Assembly (NCBI RefSeq): GCF_963082655.1
Contig: NC_081553.1
Span: 61,184,311-61,248,310, forward strand
Length of the DNA stretch: 64,000 nucleotides
Source: Stomoxys calcitrans
Lineage: Eukaryota; Arthropoda; Insecta; Diptera; Muscidae
Direction: 5' to 3'
Shown piece by piece: positions 11,457 through 22,910 of this stretch (its first letter is position 1; each line of letters starts with the position of its first letter). The notes below the pieces were generated by a model, which saw only the letters and a list, made by a program, of their open reading frames with translations, was not told the DNA's origin and ran no database searches. Position numbers and translations under genes: made by a program.

Positions 11457-12720
11457 GATTTTACATACGCCCTGGTGGCATATCCCAGCACATGCTACAA
11501 GCAGACTTTACATATATTTTTGTTAAATATTGAAACATAATGTCAAATTCCTTTAAAGGGATAAAAAAAAGCCATTGTTTTCTCCTAAACTGCTACTCAA
11601 GCAGTGTACAACAAACTTTTTCGATAATCATAAACACCTTTTATCCTCAAATTGTATACTTAAGACCATAATATATTGTCTGTTGTCTCCTCCGTCTGTC
11701 GGACGGAATTTTGAAACAAAAACAAACAAACAACGGAAACATGCTCCACATGCACTTTGTCCTCCTTGCTCCACAACGGAAGCAATCTATTAAAAAGTTC
11801 AATCAATAACAAGCCACGACAAGGAAAAACTGAAGAAAAAAAAAAAATCCTTCAAAAAAAAACCAGGAGGAAACACTTCCAGGAACGAACAAAGTGGAAA
11901 ACCTTGCACACGTACTGCCGGTTAACAGCTGGTCCCCAAAGAAGTCATCGCAAGTAGCATCAGACTAAAGAAAATCTGTAAATCTTTTAACAACTCCATG
12001 GGAACAAACCACAAAAGTGTGCTTTCTTGTGCGCGTGTGTGTGTGTGTGTGGTGGAGCGGTAAACAGGAAGCAGGAACACAACGACAACAGTATCGATAT
12101 CGGCAAAGGCATCTACAGCGAAACAGACATTGTAAAACAGTAGCGATTTTTATCGCAATTCAATAGACGTCCAACAATTTCATGTGAATTTTATTTGGAG
12201 TTATTCTGTCCCGATTCGTTGCGTCTCCCCTTTTTTTTTTTCGTTGTTTACAGAAATCCTTTGCATGACTTTGTATTGTTTGTAGCATTGTTGTATGGTT
12301 GATATCCTTATGGAGGAAGTTAAAAGGAGACACATTTGTGCGCTTGCACTAACGGTTGGGGGCTACAAATGTGTTGGTGTTTTGGGTTATGTCGACTTCC
12401 GTTTCCTCATTGATGGCATTTCTGCCATCACATCTTTAGCAAATGTGTATGCCTTGTGCAAAGTGGAGTTTAAAGGTGACAAAGTGGTATCTAAGAATGT
12501 GTTGACAGGTTTTGTTTTTATTGAGAGCGTGGTATTTTTTTTTTGTTAAAAAAAAGCAAGAAACGTATTTTGAATATTGAAAAGTAAGTTTACGAAGCTT
12601 ATCCTGTGCTATGGAATGACATGTCTGTAAATTAAAGGTGAAGGCTTATTTAAACTAAGGATTTGGATTGGAGAGAATTTACAGCGATAAAATATGTGTA
12701 ACATTTGTTTTTTTACCTTG
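11457..12720. other. no gene recognised; AT-rich with a GT microsatellite
   Basis: Contains a short GT run at about 12033-12050 and several A or T homopolymers. The open frame 12295-12549 (84 codons, start at GTTGTATGGTTG) is fairly hydrophobic and ends in a T-rich stretch; nothing identifies it as a gene. Confidence 0.4.
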
Positions 12721-12775
12721 CGACTATACAAAAATGTCTGCTGTTGGAGTGTTTCTTAATAACCTTTCCAAGGCT

Positions 12776-13578
12776 AAGATGTAGTATAAATACCTGGTAA
12801 TGCCAGTGAGGGGCCGGGTGGCACCGGCTCTTACTTAAATACTGAGTGCCTATAATGCTCAAAATGTCAAAGCGAGTTATGGATGCCTTTAAATAACCAA
12901 TGGCCAATATCAACGTTTGTTCCCAGGTTTGGCACGGCTGGATGCGGGCGAGGGATCTTGACAGAAGTGGCTTGTAACTTCAAGGGATACATATGCAATC
13001 TCACAAAACTCACATGGATTGGGACGCTGGCCTTGTATAGCGCACTCATAGAAAATTCAATTACTCTGACAAAACGAACTCTCCTAACCCGCAGATGAAT
13101 TAAGGACCAAGGTCTACTAATTTGCACCTACAATGATGGAACTCCTCACATAGAAGTTGCAATATGCGACGTTGGCGTCTTACAAAAAGAACTGTGGAAT
13201 GGGAGACTGACGCTGCACCGAAGCTGGATGTTAAAAATGCTGAAAATGCAATAGATGGCAACGGCATTGCATGCAATTGGTTGAGGAAAACCCTAATTCA
13301 CCCGATGATATAACGGCGCAAGGGCAAACCATTGCTCCCTCCATAGAAATCGTCGCGAAAGCAGGACTAAAGTATGACCGAGAAAAACAGTATGTACAGA
13401 ATGAAGTCCGAAAATTTTACCAACGAATCAAATATTAAACCTACAGCTTTAAAACAGGCACATCCTCTTGCAGGGTGTTCTTAGGGTATGTAAAATATTT
13501 CCCCCCCCCCCCCACCTGCTTGTATTCAATAGTGGCTGCTGCGACGATATCGCAGAACCAATCCCTGATGATTATATA
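12776..13578 (+). pseudogene. RTE-like LINE fragment, leader and linker
   Basis: The leader matches the region upstream of the long RTE-like copy: GGCCGGGTGGCACCGGC, AATACTGAGTGCC, then CCAATGGCCAATATCA (compare 21150-21260). Later sequence (13240-13578) matches the segment between endonuclease and reverse transcriptase, including CAGAACCAATCCCTGATGAT. It holds many stops and deletions, so it is not coding. It continues after the MITE at 13816. Confidence 0.75.
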
Positions 13579-13815
13579 TTGGGTTGCCCAAAAAGTAATT
13601 GCGGATTTTTCATATAGTCGGCGTTGACAAATTTTTTCACAGCTTGTGACTCTGTAATTGCATTCTTTCTTCTGTCAGTTATCAGCTGTTACTTTTAGCT
13701 GGCTTTAGAAAAAAAGTGTGAAAAAAGTATATTTAATTAAAGTTCATTCTAAGCTTTATTAAAAATGCATTTACTTTCTTTTAAAAAATCCGCAATTACT
13801 TTTTGGGCAACCCAA
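13579..13815 (-). mobile_element. family M MITE, copy 3, inside RTE-like fragment
   Basis: 237 bp, TA at 13577-13578 and 13816-13817. Flanks read CCCTGATGATTATA and TAGAATGTATACC; the uninterrupted RTE copy at 23307-23330 reads CCCTGATGATGGTATAGAAT, so the pre-insertion site is visible. Confidence 0.9.
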
Positions 13816-13920
13816 TAGAATGTATACCGCCTGACAGAACGAGGTCTTTATAGCAGTAACCCCGCTGAAGAACAATAAGGCATCAGCAGCCGATGGATTT
13901 TCATACTGACATTGATAAGA
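13816..13920 (+). pseudogene. RTE-like LINE fragment, continuation
   Basis: Resumes the RTE sequence after the MITE, ending in AAGGCATCAGCAGCCGATGG, equivalent to the 'NKAAGADG' block at about 23380-23400 in the long copy. Confidence 0.75.
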
Positions 13921-14019
13921 GCATATTGCTGTATGGTTTCAAGCACCTTTGCTACTTGCTAAAGGCGACAAGGTAGTACTTGGTGTGTTTGTTTGCTTAT
14001 AAGGAGATACCGGGCCAGG

Positions 14020-14835
14020 AAAGGTAAGGTTAGGTTAGGTAATGTAAGGTTTAAGTGGCCGTCTGGCATAAGACTCATTTAAACGTTTTAGTTCATTGTG
14101 ATACCGCAGAAATCGGAGAAGAAAGATGCCCTCTCATACCTACCGTTGAACCATCCAGATCGATTTAAAAAGCCCAAAACATGCGATTGTTCACATCCGC
14201 TAAATCAGACAAGTTCTCAAAGAAATGAGAACTTGAGTGGGTCGCAATGCTTGCGACCATCTATCATTGGTTGTCCTTCGGGTATGGTTGTGAAAACTTA
14301 GCTAAGATGTAGCTAGAGGCAAAACTTCAGGTTTCAGTTACCCTGGAATGTGTAAATTCCTAGTCTCGCAAGCTCGTTTGCTGTACTATTCTTTGAGATA
14401 TCTTTGTGGCCCGGCACCCAGAACAGGTGAATTTTTAACTGTTCATCCAATCTCGTTGAGAGATCTGCGACAGTCCAGGGCGGTTTTTGTGTTCAGAAAT
14501 ACGTTCTCCAGAGATTTAATGAATGCCTGGCTGTCTGAGAAGATATTTATGCCAATCGTCGTTTTGACATTATATCGTAGCCATTCCACCACTTGTTTAA
14601 CTGCAAGTATCTCCTCTTGATACACACTGCAGTGGTCGGGTAAACTTCTCGATATGACCAGTTCTAGATCTTTAGAGTGCACCCCAAAGCACACCTGGTC
14701 GTCTAGTTTGGAACCAGCCGTATAGAAGTCTATGTAACTTCTATTAGCAGGGATATCGTAGCTGCGTTTATTACCCGATTTCGCTGAAATTTGAATCAGT
14801 GAGAGACCTGCCTCTATTAAGATATAACTACGCAT
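14020..14835 (-). pseudogene. R1/LOA-type LINE 3' end with RNase H domain
   Basis: The minus-strand frame from 14835 to 14443 is an RNase H domain: FYTAGSKLDDQVCFGVHS, then YQEEILAVKQVVEWLRYN, then GINIFSDSQAFIKSLE. After a frameshift the domain goes on with IHLFWVPGHKDISKN and NELARLG. The first catalytic aspartate of 'YTDGS' is alanine here, so the enzyme would be inactive even without the frameshift. The 3' untranslated part ends at a CCTAACCTAACC-like tail (plus strand 14025-14055), which fits a LINE tail. RNase H is known in the R1/LOA/I groups and absent from RTE, so this is a different family from the 21-25 kb element. Confidence 0.82.
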
Positions 14836-14940
14836 ATAGAAGTGGAGTTATAATAAAATAGGATGATTATTATAGCCTAGTGGTAGGTATCCAAAGTACG
14901 CAGCACGGCCGAACTTAACACATTTTTACTTGTTTTTATA

Positions 14941-15312
14941 GGTTTCGTATTCTACTTCCAATTACCTTTCATTTGATATCCATATTGTCCCAATCGGTAA
15001 ACATGCCATTTTTGGGGCGATGGTGGGGGTAGGTCGGACGCTCCGACACGTGAGGTCCGCTTATTATATCACGTTCGTACTATACTCTTTCATTTAATAC
15101 CCATATTGGCCCAATCGGTATACATGTCCGTTTGAGTAGGTTTTAGGATAGGGCGTCCCCCATGGTTTTTTGATCCCAAAGTTTCATACCAATTTTGTGT
15201 TTGTATGTGTATGTATCCATCTCCGAGATCTGGCGTTTTTGAAAATTTTGGCTAGGGGGAAGGTCCGCCCCCCCTCTCGGATATAACAAAATGGAGTACC
15301 CTATTTTCCCCA
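14941..15312 (-). mobile_element. family A fragment, minus orientation
   Basis: Reading the minus strand gives the A leader (AGGGTACTCCATTTTG, CGGACCTTCCCCC, CAGATCTCGGAGATGG) followed by module pieces with ATATGG and CAAATGAAAG. Diverged from the copies at 770 and 6569. Confidence 0.65.
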
Positions 15313-15399
15313 GGGGCAGCAGTTTTTGAGTCTATTCAGAACAAACAATGCGCAACACTTTAATTTTTATTATATAATAGATTCGATAACCAGCTCACT

Positions 15400-15835
15400 C
15401 TTTTCGTTGATATCCGAACCTCCCCATATCTGGTTGTAGCCACATGTCAATATGTGAAGTTGGCGATCCTCGTCTAGCTCCTGTAGGTGAGCAAGCTCGT
15501 TCCGGCCCAAAGTATCGATCGCCGCGGGAACATGATGGCCATAGGTTATTTAAGACGCCAATAACACGCCTTGTCATATCGAACATCATAGCCACTCAGT
15601 ATTCATGTAAGAGCCGGTGCCACCCGGCCTCTCACTGAGACTCTCCGCTTGATACCGCAGACTTGCTGCTACTCAGTATGAAGCATTCCACTATCCACAA
15701 CCTGTGGACCAGCCCGGTAGCTCGCAGTTAAGCTTCTCGTGATAACAATGAACATCACACAGATCGGAGCTCAAAGGTCCAGCATGTGTGGTGGTCATGG
15801 TTATCCCATGCTGGGCCCCATATCTGGTTGTGAAA
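15400..15835 (-). pseudogene. LINE 5' leader-like segment, minus orientation
   Basis: The reverse complement shares ordered blocks with 20985-21260: TTTGAGCTCCGAT, ATTGTTATCACG, CCACAGGTTG, GGTGGCACCGGC and GTTATTGGCG. It is therefore a related 5' leader lacking the following endonuclease. The short frames in it are not genes. Confidence 0.65.
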
Positions 15836-16224
15836 TTTCAAAAATCAACTCGCAAAGGTTATGACTAAAAACACTACTTCACGTGTGGTAGCATAGAATG
15901 ACCGTCGCTTTCAAATATCAAAGTTGAAAATTTCGTAAACTTTTCCGCGTTGCTTTTGTGTGCAGAGTTGCATTTTTTGCAACGTGACGCTCAAAAACAA
16001 AGCTCGACGCGCTCATTCTGGATAAGAACCTCGCCAAATCCTCCTGCCATTAGAAGGACCTTTGTTACCGCCGAAGCAGCCTAACAATCGTAGAGATTTA
16101 TCTGCGGAAACTGGACCATAGTCAGTATTTAGAAATTCCACCATTCTTGTGTTAGCCTCCCAAGTCCGCCAGGAGTTCATACGCCCAAGATTCTTTTGAT
16201 GTTGTCATAATGTATATTTTCTTA

Positions 16225-16470
16225 AAAATCCAGTAGCAGTTGAGGATGCCGTGAACCACTCCTACTCAGGTTACTCATCACTAGCGGCGAAGACGATTCG
16301 TTCTAAGATTCTTCACTAGCTACTGGTGCAGAGTATGACCCTCCCACACATGGCTTGTTGGGTGTCGCCTCGACGCCTTCTTCTTCTCTTTTGATAGTGG
16401 CTGGAAGATTTTCGGTCTCCCGCAATCCGCTAAACTTTAGAGATGATGTTGATTGATAAGTGTTCAGACT
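16225..16470 (-). repeat. paralogous segment, left copy
   Basis: Shares GTTGAGGAT/GAAGC, CCACTC, CGAAGACGA, GGCTTGTTGGGT, CCTTCTTCTTC and GATAAGTGTT with 19446-19790 in the same order. The two copies bracket the SINE and the B2 element. The preceding stretch 15836-16224 holds nothing recognisable. Confidence 0.65.
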
Positions 16471-16485
16471 GTGCCGGTGTCAGCA

Positions 16486-16785
16486 AAATGCAAATATTTG
16501 CCCATGAACACGCCATTAAGGAACAGGGGCAAACTTCTCACAAATCAATGAGTGCAGTCCGATTCAAGTTTAAGCTCAATGATAAGGGACCTCCTTTTTA
16601 TAGCCCAGTGCGGACGGCGTGCCGCAGTGCGACACCTGTTTTGAGGAGATGTTTTTACATGGCATAGTACCTCACGAATGTCGCCAGCATTAGGAGGGGA
16701 TAAACACCGCTGAAAATGTTATGATGGTCTCGCCAGGATTTGAACCCATAGGCGGGCATGCTTACCTCTGCGCTACGGTGGCCTT
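16486..16785 (-). mobile_element. family S SINE, copy 2
   Basis: On the minus strand: head GGCCACCGTAGCGCAGAGG (clean A box), then a ~15-bp deletion that joins GCCTATG directly to GGTTCAAATCCTGGCGAGAC (B box). The body has TGCGGCACGCCGTCC and CTATAAAAAGGAGGTCCC, and it ends TTTGCATTTTG. Its head lies against the start of the B2 element. Confidence 0.82.
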
Positions 16786-19440
16786 TTCATAACCACCACC
16801 GTAGGATAGGGGAATATCAATTTCCGACCCTACAAAGTGTATATATTTCGGATCGTCGTAAAATTCTAGGACGATTTAACGATGTCCGTGTGTCTGTCCA
16901 TCTGTCCGTCTGTCCGTCCATCTGTTATAATCACTCTGAGTCTTCAAAAATTTAGATTCTGAGCAGAAATTTGGCACAGATTCGTCTTTTTAATGCACGC
17001 TGGTTAAGTTCTTGAATGGGCCAAATTGGACCATATTTGGATATAGCTGCTATATAGACTGATTTTCCGCTAAAGGGTCTAATGCCCATAAAAACTTTAT
17101 TTTTCATCCGATTTTGCTAAAACTTGAAACAGGGAGTAGTTTAAGACTTCCCGACAACTGACCCACATATGGTTCAGTTCGGACTATATTGAGGTATAGC
17201 TGTCATATAGACCGATCTCCAGATAAAAGGGTCTAAAGCCTATAACCGTTTTATTTTTTAACTGATTTCGCTGAAATTTGAAACATTGAATAGCTTTACG
17301 CTTCCTAACATAGAACCCAAATATGGTTCAGATCGGACTATATTTAGATATAGCTGCCTTATAGACCGATCTGCCGATAATGGGGTCTGAAGCCCATATA
17401 TGCTTTATTTATTACCCGATTTCGCTGAAATTTGAAATGGAGAACTATTTTAAGCCTCCCGATATCTGACCTAAATATGGATCAAATTGGACTATATTTA
17501 GGTATAGCTGTCATATAGACCGATCTCCAGATAAAGGGTCTAAAGACCATAAAAGTTTTATTTTTTAACTGATTTCGCTGAAATTTGAAACATTGAATAG
17601 GTTTACGCTTCCTAACATAGGACCTAAATATGGTTCAGATCGGACTATGTTTAGATATAGCTGCCATATAGACCGATCTGCCGATAATGGGGTCTGAAGC
17701 CCATATATGCTTTATTTATTACCCGATTTCGCTGAAATTTGCAACAGTGGGTTATTTTAAGTCTTCCGACATCTGACCTAAATATGGATCAAATTGGACT
17801 ATATTTAGGTATAGCTGTCATATAGACCGATCTCCAGATAAAGGGTCTAAAGCCCATAAAAGCTTTATTTTTTAACAGATTTTGCTGAAATTTGAAACAT
17901 TGAATAGTTTTACACTTCCTAACATAGGACCCAAATATGGTTCAGATCGGACTATATTTTGATATAGCTGCCATATAGACCGATCTGCCGATAATGGGGT
18001 CTGAAGCCCATATATGCTTTATTTATTACCCAATTTCGCTGAAATTTGCAACAGTGGGTTATTTTAAGCCTTCCGACATCCGACCTAAATATGGATCAAA
18101 TTGGACTATATTTAGGTATAGCTGTCATATAGACCGATCTCCAGATAAAGGGTCTAAAGACCATAAAAGTTTTATTTTTTAACTGATTTCGCTGAAATTT
18201 GAAACATTGAATAGGTTTACGCTTCCTAACATAGGACCCAAATATGGTTCAGATCGGACTATGTTTAGATATAGCTGCCATATAGACCGATCTGCCGATA
18301 ATGGGGTCTGAAGCCCATATATGCTTTATTTATTACCCGATTTCGCTGAAATTTGCAACAGTGGGTTATTTTAAGCCTTCCGACATCTGACCTAAATATG
18401 GATCAAATTGGACTATATTTAGGTATAGCTGTCATATAGACCGATCTCCAGATAAAGGGTCTAAAGCCCATAAAAGCTTTATTTTTTAACAGATTTTGCT
18501 GAAATTTGAAACATTGAATAGTTTTACACTTCCTAACATAGGACCCAAATATGGTTCAGATCGGACTATATTTTGATATAGCTGCCATATAGACCGATCT
18601 GCCGATAATGGGGTCTGAAGCCCATATATGCTTTATTTATTACCCGATTTCGCTGAAATTTGCAACAGTGGGTTATTTTAAGCCTTCCGACATCTGACCT
18701 AAATATGGATCAAATTGGACTATATTTAGGTATAGCTGTCATATAGACCGATCTCCAGATAAAGGGTCTAAAGCCCATAAAAGCTTTATTTTTTAACAGA
18801 TTTTGCTGAAATTTGAAACATTGAATAGTTTTACACTTCCTAACATAGGACCCAAATATGGTTCAGATCGGACTATATTTTGATATAGCTGCCATATAGA
18901 CCGATCTGGCGATAATGGGGTCTGAAGCCCATAAAAGCTTTATTTATTACCCGATTTCGCTGAAATTTGAAACAGTGTGTAGTTATAGATCCCCCGACAT
19001 CCTCCCCAAATATGTGTCCGATCCGAGTATACTTAGATATAGCTGCCATATAGACCGACTTCCCGATAAAGGGTCTGAAGCGAATAAAAGCTTTATTTTT
19101 TATCCGATTTCGCTGAAATTTTAAACAGTAAGTAGTTTTAGGCCATCCGCCATCCGACCCAAATATGGCAAAGATCGGACTGTATTTAGATATAGCTGTC
19201 ACATAGACCGATGTGACGATTAACGGTGTGAAGCTCATAAAAGCTTTATTTATTACCCGATATTGCTGAATTTTGAAATACAAAATTCAACAGTGACTTA
19301 TTATTAGATCACTCAATGTCCGTACCGAATTTGGGTGCATAAGTTTTTCAATTTTCACCGGATTGTGACAAAAGGGTGTTTAGATATATACTCGAGGTGG
19401 TGGGTATCCAAAGTTCGGCCCAGGCGAACTTAATGCCTTT
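16786..19440 (+). mobile_element. family B2 element with expanded tandem modules
   Basis: The 5' end CATAACCACCACCGTAGG is followed by GTATATATTTCGGATCGTCG, a GTCC/GTCCATCT microsatellite (16882-16924) and a module array. The 3' end reads GAGGTGGTGGGTATCC and then TTCGGCCCAGGCGAA, a hairpin with one changed base. Between them lie alternating half-units, one with CTGCCATATAGACCGATCTG and one with CTGTCATATAGACCGATCTC. This is the longest B element in the window because of the array at 17190-18990. No protein is encoded; the minus-strand frame at 18873-19283 is a chance frame in the modules. Confidence 0.85.
17190..18990 (+). repeat. 307-bp higher-order tandem repeat inside B2
   Basis: GATATAGCTGCC starts at 17347, 17654, 17961, 18268, 18575 and 18882, exactly 307 bp apart each time. 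Each 307-bp unit is two diverged ~153-bp modules. Variants alternate: ATGTTTAGAT at 17654 and 18268, ATTTTGAT at 17961, 18575 and 18882. This 614-bp alternation points to later duplication of a two-unit block, then of one unit. Confidence 0.9.
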
Positions 19441-19445
19441 TTACT

Positions 19446-19790
19446 GGCTGTTGAGGAAGCAGTGGAACCACTCTTACTCGTGTTACTGGACACTTGCGTT
19501 GAAGACGAATCGTCCTTGGATGCTTCACTAACTGCTGGTTCGAAGTACCTTGAATTCTATCCTACCCCGCTTTCCCACCTTAAGCCCCATCCAACCGTAT
19601 GACCCTTCCCCACAGGGCTTGTTGGGTCTCGTCTCGATTCCTTCTTCTTCTTTCTGATAGTGGCAATCCGCCAAACTTTGGAGATGCTGTTGATAGATAA
19701 GTGTTTAGCAACAACTGCTAAGTCGTCTCCTGATTTACAAACCGTACATCCTCCCATTATCCTTCCATTACGGAAAAAAAGATAATTCGG
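19446..19790 (-). repeat. paralogous segment, right copy
   Basis: Partner of 16225-16470 and longer than it. On the minus strand an open frame includes MGGCTVCKSGDDLAVVAKHL and a lysine-rich stretch, which might be a piece of a transposon gag-like protein; that is only a guess. A family M MITE follows at 19797. Confidence 0.55.
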
Positions 19791-19796
19791 CAGATA

Positions 19797-20033
19797 TTGG
19801 GTTGCCCAAAAAGTAATTGCGGATTTTTTAAAAGAAAGTAAATGCATTTTTAATAAAGCTTAGAATGAACTTTAATTAAATATACTTTTTTTACTCTTTT
19901 TTTCTAAAGCAAGCTAAAAGTAATAGTTGATAACTGGCAGAAGAGAGAATGCAATTACAGAGTCTCAAGCTGTGAAAAAATTTGTCAACACCGACTATAT
20001 GAAAAATCCGCAATTACTTTTTGGGCAACCCAA
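19797..20033 (+). mobile_element. family M MITE, copy 4
   Basis: 237 bp, TA at 19795-19796 and 20034-20035, both ends intact. Confidence 0.9.
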
Positions 20034-20984
20034 TATATAACTAAATTCCACTTAACTTTATTTTTGTACGTTTGCATAAACGCATATACATTAATAATAA
20101 AAACTTCTGATTGTTAAATAACAGAAATATAACATTTGCAAAATTTCTCTTATTAAAATGTTACTAAACTTCAAAAAATTGTATATTAATGTACCATGCC
20201 TCAAAGTAATTGTCATTGCTAAGCACACATGAAACCATCTGTTCTCCACAATCTGGTCTTTAAATCCTACAACTGTAAATGACATTTGACATATGACACT
20301 TGAAGGTATCCACAAATCTCTAAAATCCTACAAAAAAAAAAAAAGACCAACAAACACACAATGCCCTCTCAAAGATATGTAACATTGGCAACAATTTTAA
20401 AACAGGCTTTACAAATCTGTGACAGAAATCATTCAAGTATGAAATTTAACAATATGGACAAGAGTATGAGGGCTTTAACGAATCCTAAAAATCCTTAAAA
20501 TTCTACCCACAGTTATAATAACCATAACCGTATACAAAGTTTTTATCTCTGCATAACGTACGTATGGCAGAGACGGAGACGGAAACTGAAGATGAGAATG
20601 TGTGGCCTGTTAGTGATGATGATACCTTTACACCTACAAAAAAAAAAAAAAAAAATGTCAAGTGTCATTGTCGTTTTGAAATGAGTTGTGAATGGGGATA
20701 TAAATGATTTCATCCATGACTTGAATACAGCACAAGAGCTGAAAGTTGACTTAAACTGTCATGTCCAGCAATTTGGTAATTTTGGTAAACGGCAAAACTA
20801 AGGTTATCTAATAGTTCTGCAGTAGGCTGTGTGTGACCGCTACTCCTACCGCACTCCATTCTCCATTGATGTGCAAGTTTTTCATGAAGCAATGCCAACT
20901 AGGCTTGATATGGTATGTGATAGGGAAACAACATTGAAAAATGGATGTTTTGGGATTAAAGCAAGATTTTTTTCCCAGTATTTA
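20034..20984. other. no gene recognised
   Basis: AT-rich sequence with A-runs near 20330 and 20640. The small frames (20091-20315 minus, 20710-20898 minus) have no recognisable content. Confidence 0.45.
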
Positions 20985-21462
20985 AGGTATTTTAGCCCCG
21001 GCCGATATGGGCTGGAACTTTGAGCTCCGACTTGTGTTATGGCCATTGTTATCACGGGAAGCTTAGCTGAAAGCTACCCGGGGCGTCCACAGGTTGCGGA
21101 TGGTGGAAAGCTCCGTTTTTATGCGGAGTAGCTGCAAATGCGTCTCAGTGAGGAGTCAGGTGGCACTGACTGTTAATAAAATATTGAGTGCCAATAATAC
21201 TCGAGATGAAAAGGCGAGTTATTGGCGCCTTCAAATAACCAATGGCCAATATCAGCGTCTGTTCCCAGGTTAGGGGCAGATGGGGACGAACGTAGGATCT
21301 CGAAGCCAGCGGCTCGCCACAACAAGGGATACATGTGCAATCCCACAAAGCCCATGCGGTTTGGGCGCTGGGCCAGTAACCCGCCCCGGGAAAACTTTGA
21401 GAACTACTATGAGAAACAAAGGAATAGTAAAAACGGACCCCCCCCCCCCCCTCAACGGTAAC
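20985..21462 (+). pseudogene. RTE-like LINE, 5' leader
   Basis: This non-coding leader precedes the endonuclease and is shared with 12776-13130 and, inverted, with 15400-15835. It includes GAGCTCCGACTTGTG, GGTGGCACTGACTG, a C-run at 21439-21452 and AATAACCAATGGCCAATATC. A long leader ahead of the endonuclease frame fits a LINE promoter/untranslated region, but start and promoter cannot be fixed from sequence alone. Confidence 0.65.
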
Positions 21463-22300
21463 GACCCACGCAAACAAAAAAAGGACCATGATTTGCGGAT
21501 CTGCACCTGGAATGTCCGCACACTTTATAGGGAAGGTGCAGTATACGCCCTGCGGATGTATTAGAGAAGTACAAGGCAGATATAACCCTCCAACGTTGAC
21601 GACCCACGCAAACAAAAAAAGGACCATGATTTCCGGATCTGCATCTGGAATGTCCGCACTCTTTATAGAGAAGGTGCAGTATACGCGCTGGCGGATGTAT
21701 TACAGAAGTACAAGGCAGATATTACCGCCTTACAGGAAGTGCGATGGACTGCGAATGGCGTCACTACAACATCAAACGGTGACGAACTATACTACAGCTG
21801 CCATAACACGAGGCATGAATTTGGCGGTGGATTTGTGGTTAGTCGGAGACTGAAACACCTTGTCTCCAGCTTTACTTCGGTGGATAAGAGGCTAGCCACA
21901 ATCCGCATAAAAGCCAAATTCTTCAACATCAGGCTTATTTGTGGCCATGCGCCGACGGAATACAAAGACGAGCAGACCAAGGATACTTTCTACGAGCGCC
22001 TAGAGAGAGAATATGACCGCTACCCCGCCCATGATATTAAAATCGTTTCGGGGAGATTTTAATGCTAAGATAGGGAAGGAAGACATCTGTGGTCCAACAG
22101 TCGGAAAGTTAAGCCTCCACGAGATAATGTTCGGTAATGGGTTGAGGCTGAAAGATTTCGCCGCGGCAAAAAACATGGTACAATAGTTAGTAGCACCAGA
22201 TTTTAAGATAAGAATATTCCCAAAGCCACATAGCTGTCACCCATTCAAAACACGAGGAACCAAATTGATCACGATGTGATAGATAGAAGACATTCATTCA
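21463..22300 (+). pseudogene. RTE-like LINE, AP endonuclease domain
   Basis: The apurinic endonuclease-type domain that nicks target DNA for LINE integration. It is seen in two frames: LRICTWNVRTL, DITALQEVRWTANG and FNIRLICGHAPTEYKDEQTK, then the DFNAKIGKEDICGPTVGK block after a frameshift near 22050. Further on, IDHDVIDRRHSF resembles the 'NQIDHVVID' end of the domain. N-W, E and D-x-N motifs are those of RTE/BovB-type elements. The first ~138 bp are duplicated in tandem (21463-21600 and 21601-21738); only the second copy reads on. Stops and the frameshift make it inactive. Confidence 0.88.
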
Positions 22301-22910
22301 GGGTGTTTCTTGGAGGAGGCTTCCGGTGTCCAAGAACGGATTTCGCGTCATTTTCCATGGCGTGGGCAAAAGTTTGCCACTATGCCATTATATCATCGGA
22401 ACAAGGAGTGCTTTCATCAAGCAGTTGGGTCAGTCGAGTGTAGTATGCCGTTGCCATCTGTTGTGTTTGCAGCTTTTCAATGTCCAGCTTCCATGCAGTA
22501 TCAGGACGTTCTTTCCTCGCCATGTTCAAACGGGTGGAAACCTTTACTGCAAAAAGGTAATGATGCGAATCTATATTCGCTCCATGGATCGATGGTACGT
22601 CTGTATCGATTCGTGGAGCGAATATAGAATCGAAACCCTAGATACGCATCATTACCTTGTTGCAACAAAGGTTCGCACCCGTTTGAACAAGGCGGGGAAA
22701 ATACGATCCAACACTGCACCGAAGGTGGACATTGAAAAACTGCATACACAACAGATGGCAGCGGCATACTCCACTCGACTGACCCAACTGCTTGGTGAAA
22801 GCACCCATTGTTCCGATGATATAATGGCGCAGTGGCAAACTATTGCCCACTGCATGGAAAATGCCGCGAAATCCGTACTTGTGTACCGGAAGCCTCCTCC
22901 AAGAAACCCA
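22301..22910. repeat. ~300-bp inverted duplication inside the RTE-like LINE
   Basis: The arm from 22301 (GGGTGTTTCTTGGAGGAGGC) is the reverse complement of the arm ending at 22910. The centre is near 22599, where CTATATTCGCTCCA (22571-22584) pairs with TGGAGCGAATATAG (22614-22627). The right arm is the sense RTE linker; the left arm is an antisense copy placed between the endonuclease and the linker. The arms differ by scattered substitutions. The 405-codon frame starting at 22326 begins in the antisense arm, so its first ~100 residues are not RTE protein. Confidence 0.9.

Noticed and set aside
12295..12549. 84-codon hydrophobic frame as a small membrane protein gene
   Set aside because: No homologue or domain recognised, the end lies in a T-run, and AT-rich intergenic DNA gives such frames by chance.
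14025..14055. TTAGG-like telomeric repeat (GGTTAGGTTAGG)
   Set aside because: Only two to three units, at the 3' end of a minus-strand LINE fragment, so it is better read as the LINE tail. Higher flies do not use TTAGG telomeres.
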